Shown in pieces: positions 17,217 through 25,228 of a stretch of DNA of 64,000 bases. The translations under genes and the position numbers were made by a program. Location: NCBI RefSeq assembly GCF_028550415.1, contig NZ_JAQQKX010000005.1:1-64000 (forward strand), read 5' to 3'. The DNA comes from Asticcacaulis aquaticus (GTDB lineage: Bacteria; Pseudomonadota; Alphaproteobacteria; Caulobacterales; Caulobacteraceae). The notes below the pieces were generated by a model. That model was not told the origin of the DNA, did not search any database, and was given only the letters and a program-made list of their open reading frames with translations. Each line of letters starts with the position of its first letter. Position 1 is the first letter of the stretch.

Positions 17217-17245
17217 GGTGTCTTTCTTCGGCAAACCCGCCTTTC

Positions 17246-17418
17246 ATACCTCCCCAGTTTACTGGGGAGGGGGACCGCACGACGCGCGAAGCGCTAGATG
17301 CGGTGGTGGGGGCTCGCCCGGCCTGCCCCTGCTCAGAGGGATGAACCTGAGATGGCCCCCCTCCGTCGTTTTCGCTTAATGCTCAAACGCCACCTCCCCC
17401 GGCACGCCGGGGGAGTAT
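17246..17418. repeat. Composite inverted repeat, ATACCTCCCC family, copy 1
   Basis: The element begins ATACCTCCCCAG and ends with the complementary GGGGGAGTAT. It has a small terminal hairpin at each end and an internal GCGGTGGTGGGGG. It fills most of the 269-bp space between the PP2C-kinase and chemoreceptor genes. Related copies lie at 57311-57535 and 61070-61261. Confidence 0.7.
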
Positions 17419-17485
17419 GAGGGGACGGGACACGGTTAGTAATGTATCAGGACGATAAAACGAAAGAACCGCGATTGGCAAAGCT

Positions 17486-18901
17486 TTACAGCTTCACACC
17501 GATTCTAAATCCGCCCCAGTGTCTTCCGTGCACGAAAATAGGTGCCGAAACGTCTTTCATCATGATGAAGTCGCCGTTGCCCATGTCGCGGCGATAGGCC
17601 TGAACCAGCGGCGAGCCGTTGTTTTGTCCGGCCCGCAGGCCGACGCGATCGTTGAACAGGCGACGGTTGCGGCAATTGGCGGCATTCCATTCGGGTTCGA
17701 AAGGGCGTTGGGGTTGCGAAAACTTGCGGTTATGGGTGGGCAGGAAGCCCTTGCGGTCGACCGCAGCGCAGAAAGATATGCGCGAGTCAAATCCCAGTAC
17801 CTGTTCCTGTACGTCCGGCAACAGACGGTCGGTGAGGGCGACGAAACGTGTCATATACTGTGGTGGGTCGCTGTCTTCTATGGGTTGATAACGCTCATCG
17901 AACAGGTCTGTCTCGCTGATATCGCCGGCGATCAGGGCCTCTTCGAACAGGACGCCGATGCGCGCAGCCGTTTCCGCGGCCTTGCGCACCATGGCACTGT
18001 CGGCATTCTGAACGCCCGCCGACGCGGTGACCTGCATGATGGCTTCGCCGTCCATCGCCACGCGCTCAAGGCGTTTGCCGCCCTCCGCCAGTAGTTTGTC
18101 CAGCGCCACCACATCGGCAGAAAGCGCGGACAGACCGGTCTGTACGTCGGTCGAGCGGCCCTCGATCAGACCCGCTCCGTTGGTCACGGCGTGAACCGTT
18201 TCCCGCACCTGGGCGAATGTCCCGCTGATGGCGGCCAGAGACGCGGTTTCCGCCCCTTCGGAGCGCCCCGACATGGCCAGGGCCATTTTCAGGTTCTCCT
18301 CGCTGATGCGCATCAGGGCGTCGATTTCCTGAGTCAGCGCGCCGAGCGTCTGCTGAATATGGCGCGACGCCTCGCGCGTCTGTCCGGACAGGGTCTTGAC
18401 CTCCTGCGCGACGACGGCAAAGCCACGCCCGGCGTCGCCCGCACGGGCGGCCTCGATCGTGGCATTGAGCGCCAGTAGATTGGTATTGGCGGCGATGGTC
18501 TCGATCGACTTGGCGACGTGTCCGACCGAAGACAGGGACTGCGACAGGGACGAGATGCGCGCGGCCGAGCCTTCGGCGCTTTGCACCCACTGGCTCATGG
18601 CATTGAGTGCCTCGCCGACACGGTGTTCGGTTTCGCGCGCCGAGCGGTCGAGCGTGCCTTCGGCGGCACGGGCCAGTTCGACCAGACGGGCGTTTTGCGC
18701 GGAAACTTCAGCGGCGGCCTGCGCCAGCGTATCCAGCGTTTTCGCCTGATCGCCGTGGCGGCGGATGACGGTGTCGACGGCACCGGAGACCGAAACGAGT
18801 TCCAGCCCCAGCGATCCGGCGATGTCGGAAATGCGGGCAATCAGCGCGGCTGTGTCGTGGGTGCGGTCTTCAGCTGCGGGCGCAAGGGCCTGATCGATCA
18901 T
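17486..18901 (-). CDS. Soluble methyl-accepting chemotaxis protein with C-terminal sensor domain
   Basis: This 471-residue chemoreceptor has no membrane helix. The signalling tip lies at about residues 130-180 ([33 protein letters not shown]). The C-terminal 150 residues form a Cache-like domain ([47 protein letters not shown]). The order is therefore inverted: the signalling module comes before the sensor, which implies cytoplasmic sensing. No che genes are adjacent. Similar proteins occur in other alphaproteobacteria; the ligand is unknown. Confidence 0.88.
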   Translation of the reverse strand: MIDQALAPAAEDRTHDTAALIARISDIAGSLGLELVSVSGAVDTVIRRHGDQAKTLDTLAQAAAEVSAQNARLVELARAAEGTLDRSARETEHRVGEALNAMSQWVQSAEGSAARISSLSQSLSSVGHVAKSIETIAANTNLLALNATIEAARAGDAGRGFAVVAQEVKTLSGQTREASRHIQQTLGALTQEIDALMRISEENLKMALAMSGRSEGAETASLAAISGTFAQVRETVHAVTNGAGLIEGRSTDVQTGLSALSADVVALDKLLAEGGKRLERVAMDGEAIMQVTASAGVQNADSAMVRKAAETAARIGVLFEEALIAGDISETDLFDERYQPIEDSDPPQYMTRFVALTDRLLPDVQEQVLGFDSRISFCAAVDRKGFLPTHNRKFSQPQRPFEPEWNAANCRNRRLFNDRVGLRAGQNNGSPLVQAYRRDMGNGDFIMMKDVSAPIFVHGRHWGGFRIGVKL

Positions 18902-19026
18902 GAAAGCGTTTCCTGTAAATCCGGCGTTGCGGAGCCGGGCTTTTGCCGCGAATCATGTAACGATTTGGTGCTAACGTAAACCTTCGACTATGGTCGTATG
19001 ACGTTTTGCAAAAAGGCAGGTTTATC

Positions 19027-19605
19027 GTGATCGGACTGGTTCTGGCCGGTGGCGCCGGGGTGCGGATGGGGGGTAACAAGCCCTTTCAGCCCCATGGCGG
19101 AAGCACCCTGATCGACCGGGTGATCGAACGCCTGTCGCCTCAGGTCGATGGGGTATGGATCAATGCCGGGGCGGCTGGCCATCCCCTGTCTGATGCCTTG
19201 TCAGAACTGGGGTTGCCGCTGGTTTACGACGATGCGGATTGGGCCGCGCTAGGGCCGCTGAGCGGGGTGTTGTCCGGGCTCCTGGCCGCGCAAGCCGCAA
19301 ACGCGGAAGCCCTGATCACCGCGCCCTGCGATATGCCGAACCTGCCGCCGGATATGGTGGCGCAACTGGTGGCCGCCCGGCGGAAAACCGGCGCAGAGAT
19401 CGTCCATTTCAGGGGGGAACGCGACTATCCGCTATGCGCCCTGTGGTCGGTCGAGGTCGTCCCGGCTCTACGCATCGCTCTACAAACCGCTAAATCGCAG
19501 GGCGGGTTGAGCGTGTTCAGGTTTCTGCAAACACAGAAGACAATGACTATTTCAGTGACAGATGAACTGGCATTTTTAAACGTCAATTATCTGGATAAAA
19601 GCTAG
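19027..19605 (+). CDS. mobA: Molybdenum cofactor guanylyltransferase
   Basis: This 192-residue enzyme attaches GMP to molybdopterin to make the guanine dinucleotide cofactor. It has the GTP-binding LAGGAGVRMGGNKPF loop at the start and CDMPNLP near residue 100. GTG 19027 has AAAGGCAGG eight nt upstream and puts the loop at residue 3, as in the family; a TTG at 19006 would add seven residues. The gene is divergent from the chemoreceptor. Its TAG stop lies within a CTAG palindrome that also supplies the TAG of the convergent gene. Confidence 0.9.
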   Translation: MIGLVLAGGAGVRMGGNKPFQPHGGSTLIDRVIERLSPQVDGVWINAGAAGHPLSDALSELGLPLVYDDADWAALGPLSGVLSGLLAAQAANAEALITAPCDMPNLPPDMVAQLVAARRKTGAEIVHFRGERDYPLCALWSVEVVPALRIALQTAKSQGGLSVFRFLQTQKTMTISVTDELAFLNVNYLDKS

Positions 19606-19898
19606 CTGTTATTGTCCAGATGCCAGATTTTTTTCTCGCAGATACGGCATTTAGATAACGGTATGCTCCACAAAGCAAAAGCAACAGGCCCGTTTATAAA
19701 AGACAATCCACGCCCTTGGCATCTGGTGCATAGCTTGGGCCGCACCCACTTCCAGAAACCCAGAAAATATAGTCCCGCAGCTATCAACCCGGCAGGAAGT
19801 GCCGTGTGAAAGCAGAGATAAGCCACGCAATAGACTATAACACAGACGACCAAAAGCAGCAGGGATCTGAAAATATAGCTTCTGTAACCTTGTTTCAC
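19602..19898 (-). CDS. Hypothetical small membrane protein with two CxxC pairs
   Basis: This 98-residue protein has two hydrophobic helices (about 9-30 and 33-48). The cytoplasmic tail carries LCTRCQGRG and SKCRICEKK, which could form a zinc ribbon. It starts with GTG 19898, two nt after the hpt stop codon, and GGA upstream lies inside hpt, so it is probably coupled to hpt. Its base composition is AT-richer than its neighbours, which suggests transfer. I do not recognise the family. Confidence 0.6.
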   Translation of the reverse strand: MKQGYRSYIFRSLLLLVVCVIVYCVAYLCFHTALPAGLIAAGLYFLGFWKWVRPKLCTRCQGRGLSFINGPVAFALWSIPLSKCRICEKKIWHLDNNS

Positions 19899-19900
19899 GA

Positions 19901-20410
19901 TTAATCCAGCGCGCCGATAAACGGCAGACCGCGCAGACGTCCGCCGTCATCGAGGCCGTAGCCGACGAGGTAACGCTTGGGGGCCTCCCAGCCGACATAG
20001 TCCGCTTCAATGTGGCGGGCGACGGGCTTGGATGCCATGACGGCGGTCAGGACTTCGGTTGCTCCGGCGCGCAGCAGATGGTCGCGGGCGAATTTCAGCG
20101 AGGCACCGGTATCGAGGACGTCGTCCATGATCAGCACCTGTTTGCCCTGTACCGGGCGTTGCAAATCGGCGCGCAGGATCATCTCGCCGCTTTCGCGTCC
20201 GTCGCCGTAGGACGACAGCCACATCGAGTCGAACCCGATGCCGAGACCGATCCGCGCCAGAGCCCGGGTCAGGTCGGCGGCAAACCAGATACCGCCGGAC
20301 AAGAGGCAAATCCCGATGGTGTCGTCGGACAGGCGTGGGGCCATGTCTTTGGCCATGGCTTCGATGCGCGCGGCGATGTCGGTTTCACTCAGCAGGATGT
20401 CGTAGGTCAT
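19901..20410 (-). CDS. hpt: Hypoxanthine phosphoribosyltransferase
   Basis: This 169-residue purine-salvage enzyme converts hypoxanthine (or guanine) and PRPP to the nucleotide. The PRPP loop VLIMDDVLDTGASL is intact, with the metal-binding acidic pair MDD. Upstream are LSGGIWFAADL and SSYGDGRESG, the flexible loop. The C-terminal part VGYGLDDGGRLRGLPFIG contains the base-binding region. It is followed immediately by the 98-residue membrane protein, and a palindrome lies upstream of its start. Confidence 0.93.
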   Translation of the reverse strand: MTYDILLSETDIAARIEAMAKDMAPRLSDDTIGICLLSGGIWFAADLTRALARIGLGIGFDSMWLSSYGDGRESGEMILRADLQRPVQGKQVLIMDDVLDTGASLKFARDHLLRAGATEVLTAVMASKPVARHIEADYVGWEAPKRYLVGYGLDDGGRLRGLPFIGALD

Positions 20411-20456
20411 GCACGGTCCGGAACGGTAAAAATAGAAACAGGTTTCAGGATATAGA

Positions 20457-20501
20457 GCATGCTGCGAAAAAGTGGAAACCGGTTTTTCGCATCAAGCATG
20501 C
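20457..20501. repeat. Bipartite palindromic repeat, variant copy
   Basis: GCATGCTGCGAAAAA and TTTTTCGCATCAAGCATGC face each other around a 10-nt loop, preceded by TAGA. It resembles the repeats at 52191, 58239 and 59765 and lies upstream of hpt. The rest of the 193-bp gap shows nothing I can name. Confidence 0.65.
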
Positions 20502-20603
20502 GGCCACTAAAGAATCCAGACCACGCTACGTTTCCTTCAAAACGCAGCGTGGCCTAGAGGCGTGTGTAGAAATCAACCCCGCGCCAGACCGTTACGTTTG
20601 AAA

Positions 20604-21602
20604 TCAGTGATGGCCTGCGTCGGACGCGCCGTGCGCGGGCTTGAGCTCCGGCAGTTTTTGCGCCGGGGCATGGGTTTCGGGCGCGTGGTCCGTGGGGGCC
20701 GGCTCGTGCGTATCGGCGGGGGCATGGCCATCGCCATGATCTTCGGCTATCGGCACCGCATCGGCGACCGGTGCGTCGTGACCTGCCGGTGCAGCGTCAT
20801 GTCCGTCGCCGTGAGCGTCGCCTTCGTGGGCGGCGGGCGTGGCGTGATCTTCCGCCGGATCGGCGTGATCGCCTTTCAGCATCGACGGACGCAGGCGCTG
20901 CATATCCTTCATAGCCTGCATGTCGAAGCCGAGATCGAACAGCTTAATCTGGTTCTGGGCGTCGGGCAGATCGAAGACGAGGGTGCGCGTGGCGTTGGGT
21001 TCGACCGTCAGGCCCTGCGGCGGGATGAGGATGCTGCCGACCTCGGCACCGTGTTCGTCGAGAATCTTGACGCGCACCGGCGGGACCGGGGTTTCTTCGT
21101 TGCGCACATTGCGCACGACGGCGGTCACGGTGACGGCGAAACGCCCCCCGCGCAGGACGGTCTCGGCCTTTTGCGACACGAATTCCAGACCCGCGGCATT
21201 GACCGGTACGCCAACGGCAGCATAGGCCCCGGCCAGACGCGGGAAGGACTTCACGACATCGACGCGCAACAGATAGGCGCCGGCCATGATCATGACGAAG
21301 GTCGCGGCCAGTGCGCTCCAGATGATGCCCTGCGCCATTAGCGCCTTATGGCGTTTCTGGCCCTCGATCATCTCGCGGTACATCGACGGGATTTTCTTGG
21401 CCTTGACCTCGGCAAGCTTCTTGGGCGCCTTGACGGCGGGCTTTTCGACGGCCTTGTCCAGCGGCAGCTCGATCGGCTCTTCGGCCTTATGCGCGTGCCA
21501 CGTCGTCTTGCACGCCGCGCAGCGCACCGTGCGGCCCTGCGGCCCCAGTTGAGCGTCGTCTATGGCATAGGCCAGGGCGCATTTCGGACAGGTTACAAGC
21601 AT
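20604..21602 (-). CDS. MJ0042-type zinc-ribbon membrane protein with His-rich tail
   Basis: This protein of about 332 residues begins with an MJ0042 zinc ribbon (VTCPKC, VRCAACKTTWHAH). One membrane helix lies near residues 94-115, followed by a DUF3426-like beta domain (about 120-240). The last 90 residues hold 14 histidines among Asp, Ala and Pro, which could bind divalent metals. It is divergent from ftsE, an arrangement I recall from other Caulobacterales. The start could also be ATG 21623, but 21602 puts the ribbon at the N-terminus. Its function is unknown. Confidence 0.82.
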   Translation of the reverse strand: MLVTCPKCALAYAIDDAQLGPQGRTVRCAACKTTWHAHKAEEPIELPLDKAVEKPAVKAPKKLAEVKAKKIPSMYREMIEGQKRHKALMAQGIIWSALAATFVMIMAGAYLLRVDVVKSFPRLAGAYAAVGVPVNAAGLEFVSQKAETVLRGGRFAVTVTAVVRNVRNEETPVPPVRVKILDEHGAEVGSILIPPQGLTVEPNATRTLVFDLPDAQNQIKLFDLGFDMQAMKDMQRLRPSMLKGDHADPAEDHATPAAHEGDAHGDGHDAAPAGHDAPVADAVPIAEDHGDGHAPADTHEPAPTDHAPETHAPAQKLPELKPAHGASDAGHH

Positions 21603-21703
21603 GTTTTCGGCGAATCGCTGCATAAAGCCCGTTAACCAAAACGGGTGTTTAACCTTTTTGGCCCAAAACTCTTAACAAGTGATAAGCGATTAACGGAAAC
21701 CGC

Positions 21704-22465
21704 GTGGCCCCGATCTCCGAAGACGACGATATTTTCGCGCCCGATCACCGGCAGGTGGTCGTGTTCGACGGCGTGGGCCTGGGCTACGAAGGGCACGGCC
21801 ACACGGGGCACGATCCGGACCATTACATCCTGAAAGACCTGAACTTTTCGCTCGAAGCCGGGTCGTTTCACTTCCTGACCGGACCGTCGGGCGCGGGCAA
21901 GACCTCACTGCTCAGGATGATCTATCTGTCGCAAAAGCCGTCGACCGGCGAAGTCAGCCTGTTTGGCGAACGAATCAGCTATGCCAACCGCAATCAGACG
22001 GCCCAGCTTCGCCGCCGCATCGGCATCGTGTTTCAGGATTTCCGTCTGCTCGACCATCTCGACGTGTTCGACAATGCCGCCCTGCCGCTGTTCGTGCGCG
22101 GCGAAGACCCGAAGCGGTTCGAGGCCGACGTGCAGGAACTGCTCAACTGGGTGGGGCTGAAAACCCGGCTGCACGCCATGCCGGACGTCCTGTCGGGGGG
22201 TGAGAAGCAGCGGCTGGCCATTGCGCGCGCCGTGGTCAATCGTCCGACGCTTATTCTCGCCGATGAGCCCACCGGCAATATCGATCACGCCATGGGTTTG
22301 CGCATCATGCGGCTTTTCATCGAACTGAACCGGCTGGGGGCCACCGTGCTGATCGCCACCCACGACGAAGCCCTGATCCGCGCCTCGGGGATGCCGGTGC
22401 TGGAACTGCGCGAGGGTCGGGTGCACAAACGCGATCTGACGGCGACGGTACGGGGGGGATCATGA
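21704..22465 (+). CDS. ftsE: Cell-division ATP-binding protein FtsE
   Basis: This 253-residue ATPase couples cytoplasmic ATP hydrolysis to cell-wall hydrolase control through FtsX. It has Walker [12 protein letters not shown]-loop [10 protein letters not shown], signature [13 protein letters not shown], Walker [11 protein letters not shown] and a switch His in ATHDEAL. Compared with the E. coli protein it has about 20 extra N-terminal residues and an insert rich in His and Gly ([13 protein letters not shown]) before the first strand pair. It starts with GTG 21704 after ACGGAAA. ATGA overlap joins it to ftsX. Confidence 0.95.
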   Translation: MAPISEDDDIFAPDHRQVVVFDGVGLGYEGHGHTGHDPDHYILKDLNFSLEAGSFHFLTGPSGAGKTSLLRMIYLSQKPSTGEVSLFGERISYANRNQTAQLRRRIGIVFQDFRLLDHLDVFDNAALPLFVRGEDPKRFEADVQELLNWVGLKTRLHAMPDVLSGGEKQRLAIARAVVNRPTLILADEPTGNIDHAMGLRIMRLFIELNRLGATVLIATHDEALIRASGMPVLELREGRVHKRDLTATVRGGS

Positions 22466-23328
22466 CCCTGAAACGCAAGGATTTGCTGCCGATTCAGGAC
22501 ACGCGCGAAGTGTCGCTGCGCTACGTCATCGCCGTGCTGTTTTTCCTCGCCTCGATGGCGTTCCTGATCGTGCTGGCGTCGAACCGCGCCGCGACGGGCT
22601 GGTCGCGCGAAATCCGCTCCGAAGTCACCGTGCAGGTCCGTCCGACGGGGCTGGAGACCGGTTCCGTCGCCGCCGCGCGCGCCGCCGAAGTGCTGGCCGG
22701 GGTTTCGGGCGTCAAGGAGGCGGCGGCCATAGAACCCGAACGCGCCAAGGAACTGATCAAGCCGTGGCTGGGCGACGCCGTTCTCGAAGACCTGCCGCTG
22801 CCCAATCTGGTCGAGGTGCGTCTGGACGATAAGGCGCCTGCCAAAACCGCCGCCCTGTCCGAAGCCCTGGCGGAAAAGGAGATCGACGCGACCATCGACG
22901 ACCATTCGACCTGGCTTGAGGATATCGAAAAGTCGGCCCTGATTATCCGGCTGATTTCGATCAGCATTTTCCTGCTCATCGCCTCGGCGGCGGCGGCCGT
23001 GGTGGGCTTTGCGACGCGGGCGGGCCTGACGGCGCGCGCCAATATCGTCGAGGTCCTGAGCCTGTGCGGGGCGACCGACCTGTTCATCGCCCGGCGGTTT
23101 CAGTACCGTTTCGCGCGCATGGCGGGCCTGAGCGGTCTGTTCGGTGCGGGGGCGGCCGGCGCGGTCATGGCGGTCATTAAAGTCACAGCCGCGTCACAAA
23201 GCTTCCTGCTGGCCCTTCCCTTTTCGTGGCTTGACCTGTTAGTATTAATACCTTGTCCGTTGCTGGCGGCGGTAATCGCGGCCTTTACGGCGCGGACGGT
23301 CACCTTGAGGATGCTGGGGGAGAGCTGA
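22462..23328 (+). CDS. ftsX: Cell-division protein FtsX
   Basis: This 288-residue membrane protein has the FtsX layout: a cytoplasmic start, a helix at about 20-40, an extracytoplasmic domain of about 110 residues, then three helices (about 155-180, 212-238, 255-280). It pairs with FtsE, whose stop codon overlaps its ATG. FtsEX regulates peptidoglycan hydrolysis at the division site. Its own TGA overlaps the ATG of the YdcF-family gene (TGATG), so at least four genes here are translated as a chain. Confidence 0.93.
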   Translation: MTLKRKDLLPIQDTREVSLRYVIAVLFFLASMAFLIVLASNRAATGWSREIRSEVTVQVRPTGLETGSVAAARAAEVLAGVSGVKEAAAIEPERAKELIKPWLGDAVLEDLPLPNLVEVRLDDKAPAKTAALSEALAEKEIDATIDDHSTWLEDIEKSALIIRLISISIFLLIASAAAAVVGFATRAGLTARANIVEVLSLCGATDLFIARRFQYRFARMAGLSGLFGAGAAGAVMAVIKVTAASQSFLLALPFSWLDLLVLIPCPLLAAVIAAFTARTVTLRMLGES

Positions 23329-23981
23329 TGCGGCGTCTCGTTGCCGTGCTTCTGATCGTGGTCTTGTGGGCGGCGGGGCTTCTGGCCTTTGCCGATCGCG
23401 TCATCGACTCGACACCGGCCTCCGAGCCGGATCAGGCTGCCGATGCCATCGTCGTCCTGACCGGGGCGTCGGATATGCGCATCAAGGAAGGCATGCGGCT
23501 GCTGGAGCGGCGCAAAGGTACGCGGATGCTGATTTCCGGCGTCAATCGCGAGGTTACCCGTGACGAACTGCTGACCGTCACCGAAGGCAACAAGCGGCTG
23601 TACGAATGCTGCGTCGATCTGGGGTACGAGGCGCAGACGACGCTCGGCAACGCCCACGAAGTCGCCGAATGGGCGAAGGCCAAAGGGTTCAAGGACCTGA
23701 TCGTCGTCACCTCCGACTACCACATGCCACGCAGTCTGCTGGAGATCAAGGCGACCTTGCCGGGTGCAACGCTGCATCCCTATCCGGTCGCGACGCCGTC
23801 TCTGGACGCCCGGGCGTGGTGGAAATCGGGATCGGGCAGCCGGACCCTAGTGATCGAATATTCGAAATATCTTGCCATACTGGGCCGCGATATGCTGTTG
23901 AGCGTCAAGGGCCTGTTCAGCAAGGACAAGCCAGAAACAGACGGCGCGCCCGACGCGTCGGCGGAAGGTTCGGCTTCGTGA
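23328..23981 (+). CDS. YdcF-family protein (DUF218)
   Basis: This 217-residue protein has one N-terminal membrane helix (RRLVAVLLIVVLWAAGLLAF) followed by a DUF218 domain: DAIVVLTGASDMRIKEGM, MLISGVNREV, LGNAHEVAEWAKAKG and VTSDYHMPRSLLE. Members such as E. coli YdcF and SanA bind nucleotides or affect envelope integrity, but the reaction is not known. It lies in the ftsE-ftsX-ydcF-plsC chain, sharing overlaps at both ends, which suggests a role in envelope growth. Confidence 0.87.
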   Translation: MRRLVAVLLIVVLWAAGLLAFADRVIDSTPASEPDQAADAIVVLTGASDMRIKEGMRLLERRKGTRMLISGVNREVTRDELLTVTEGNKRLYECCVDLGYEAQTTLGNAHEVAEWAKAKGFKDLIVVTSDYHMPRSLLEIKATLPGATLHPYPVATPSLDARAWWKSGSGSRTLVIEYSKYLAILGRDMLLSVKGLFSKDKPETDGAPDASAEGSAS

Positions 23982-24694
23982 ATTTCATTCGTTCGCTGGT
24001 TTACGTCGTCTGGCTGTACGGCGCCGTGGTCGTGGTCGGCCTTCTGGGCATGCCGTTCATGCTGGTCTCGCGGCCCTGGGGCATGACGGTCATCCGTATC
24101 TGGGCGAAGACGGCCCTGTGGGGGTTGCGGGTCATTTGCGGCGTCAAGGTCGAGTTCCGGGGGCTTGAACACCGCCCGACCGGTGCGGCCCTGATTGCGG
24201 GCAAGCACCTCAGCATGCTTGACACCATTGCGCCCTTTGTCGTGCTGGATAAGACCTGTTTCATCCTGAAAAAGGAACTGACCTATCTGCCGTTTTTCGG
24301 CTGGTATATCTGGCGCACGAAGATGATTCCGATTCAGCGCAAGGATGCGGCCAAGGCGCTCAAGGCCATGGTCGCCGATACACGCGACCGTCTTGAGGAC
24401 GGGCGGCAGATCGTGATCTTCCCTGAGGGGACACGCTCGGACGTCGGCGAGGATGCGGCCTATAAGCCGGGCGTGGCCGCGCTTTACCGCGACGTGGACT
24501 ATCCGTGCCACCTGATGGCGACCAATTCGGGACAGTTCTGGCCCGCGCATGGCATTACGCGCAAACCCGGGACGGTGGTGTTCGAATTCCTGCCGCCGGT
24601 GCCCGCTGGTCTCAAGCGCGGCGAATTCATGAGCGAGATCAAGACGCAGCTGGAGACGGCGTCCAATGCGCTGATCGCCGAGCATTCGAAATAA
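23978..24694 (+). CDS. plsC: 1-acyl-sn-glycerol-3-phosphate acyltransferase
   Basis: This 238-residue membrane-associated enzyme makes phosphatidic acid, the precursor of membrane phospholipids. The catalytic HxxxxD motif appears as KHLSMLDT, and FPEGTRSD is the phosphate-binding block; LPFFGWYIW and TKMIPIQRKD are further family blocks. An N-terminal helix (about 5-28) anchors it. It starts with GTG 23978, overlapping the YdcF-family stop (GTGA), with GGAAGG upstream. A terminator follows, ending the ftsEX operon. Confidence 0.93.
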   Translation: MNFIRSLVYVVWLYGAVVVVGLLGMPFMLVSRPWGMTVIRIWAKTALWGLRVICGVKVEFRGLEHRPTGAALIAGKHLSMLDTIAPFVVLDKTCFILKKELTYLPFFGWYIWRTKMIPIQRKDAAKALKAMVADTRDRLEDGRQIVIFPEGTRSDVGEDAAYKPGVAALYRDVDYPCHLMATNSGQFWPAHGITRKPGTVVFEFLPPVPAGLKRGEFMSEIKTQLETASNALIAEHSK

Positions 24695-24697
24695 TTG

Positions 24698-24731
24698 AAA
24701 AAGGCCACGAACCGCGTTCGTGGCCTTTTCA
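24698..24731. terminator. Bidirectional terminator after plsC
   Basis: AAAAGGCCACGAAC and GTTCGTGGCCTTTT form a perfect stem around CGC. It lies between the convergent plsC and six-cysteine peptide genes. Confidence 0.9.
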
Positions 24732-24732
24732 T

Positions 24733-24936
24733 TTAGTGCGCCGTCGCTGCCGTGCACTTCTTCTTGCACTCGACCCAGGCGGCGAGGCATTTGTTCTGGT
24801 CCTTGCCCGCTTTCTGGCAGGCCGCATAGATTTCATTGCATTTTTTCTTACAGTCTGCGGCCTGGGCATACACCACCCCCGCCGACAATACCGACACGAC
24901 CACGACGGCCGCAGCGACCTTACGCACGTACTTCAT
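24733..24936 (-). CDS. Small exported six-cysteine peptide
   Basis: This 67-residue protein has a clear signal peptide (MKYVRKVAAAVVVVSVLSAG, cleavage after YAQA). The mature part of about 42 residues has six Cys in a mirror-symmetric pattern, CX3C-X6-C-X9-C-X6-CX3C, with KKK inside both outer pairs. This looks like a helical hairpin held by three disulfides. AAGGGAGG lies 6 nt before ATG 24936. It is monocistronic, with the terminator right after its stop. I do not recognise the family; metal binding or antimicrobial roles are possible but unsupported. Confidence 0.75.
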   Translation of the reverse strand: MKYVRKVAAAVVVVSVLSAGVVYAQAADCKKKCNEIYAACQKAGKDQNKCLAAWVECKKKCTAATAH

Positions 24937-25111
24937 CGGACGCCTCCCTTGGCGATTTCTCTGTCTCTTGGACGCCGGTTCCGGACATCCGGCGGCGCTT
25001 CTTATGCTGTGACCGCGTAGGATGCGATCCAGTGTAATTGAGTGTAACCCAATTTTGGGATTCGCCAAGAGGGAGAATAACGACGGTATGCAATTGCCGT
25101 AAGGGAAGGGC

Positions 25112-25228
25112 TCAGGGCGCGACCGTCATCGAAGGCAGCAACAGAAGGGCTGGCGCAGCGGCCACCGCCAGAAGCCCCAGACTGAGCAGGATCGCCCGTA
25201 CTGTCGGGCTTTTCAGGGCGCGCTTCAT
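25112..25228 (-). CDS. 38-residue hydrophobic peptide coupled to the DUF2059-like gene
   Basis: The frame begins MKRALKSPTVRAIL, continues as one hydrophobic Leu/Ala helix and ends SMTVAP. Its ATG overlaps the TGA of the preceding gene in the form ATGA, the usual sign of translational coupling, and AGGAATTCGAGAAG lies upstream. It would be a single-pass membrane peptide with a basic start. The overlap and hydrophobicity support it being real, but there is no family match to confirm it. Confidence 0.5.
   Translation of the reverse strand: MKRALKSPTVRAILLSLGLLAVAAAPALLLLPSMTVAP

Noticed and set aside
23606-23977. N-terminal extension of PlsC through the ydcF gene
   Set aside because: It overlaps ydcF in another frame; the GTG at 23978 has a ribosome site and a stop/start overlap typical of the operon.
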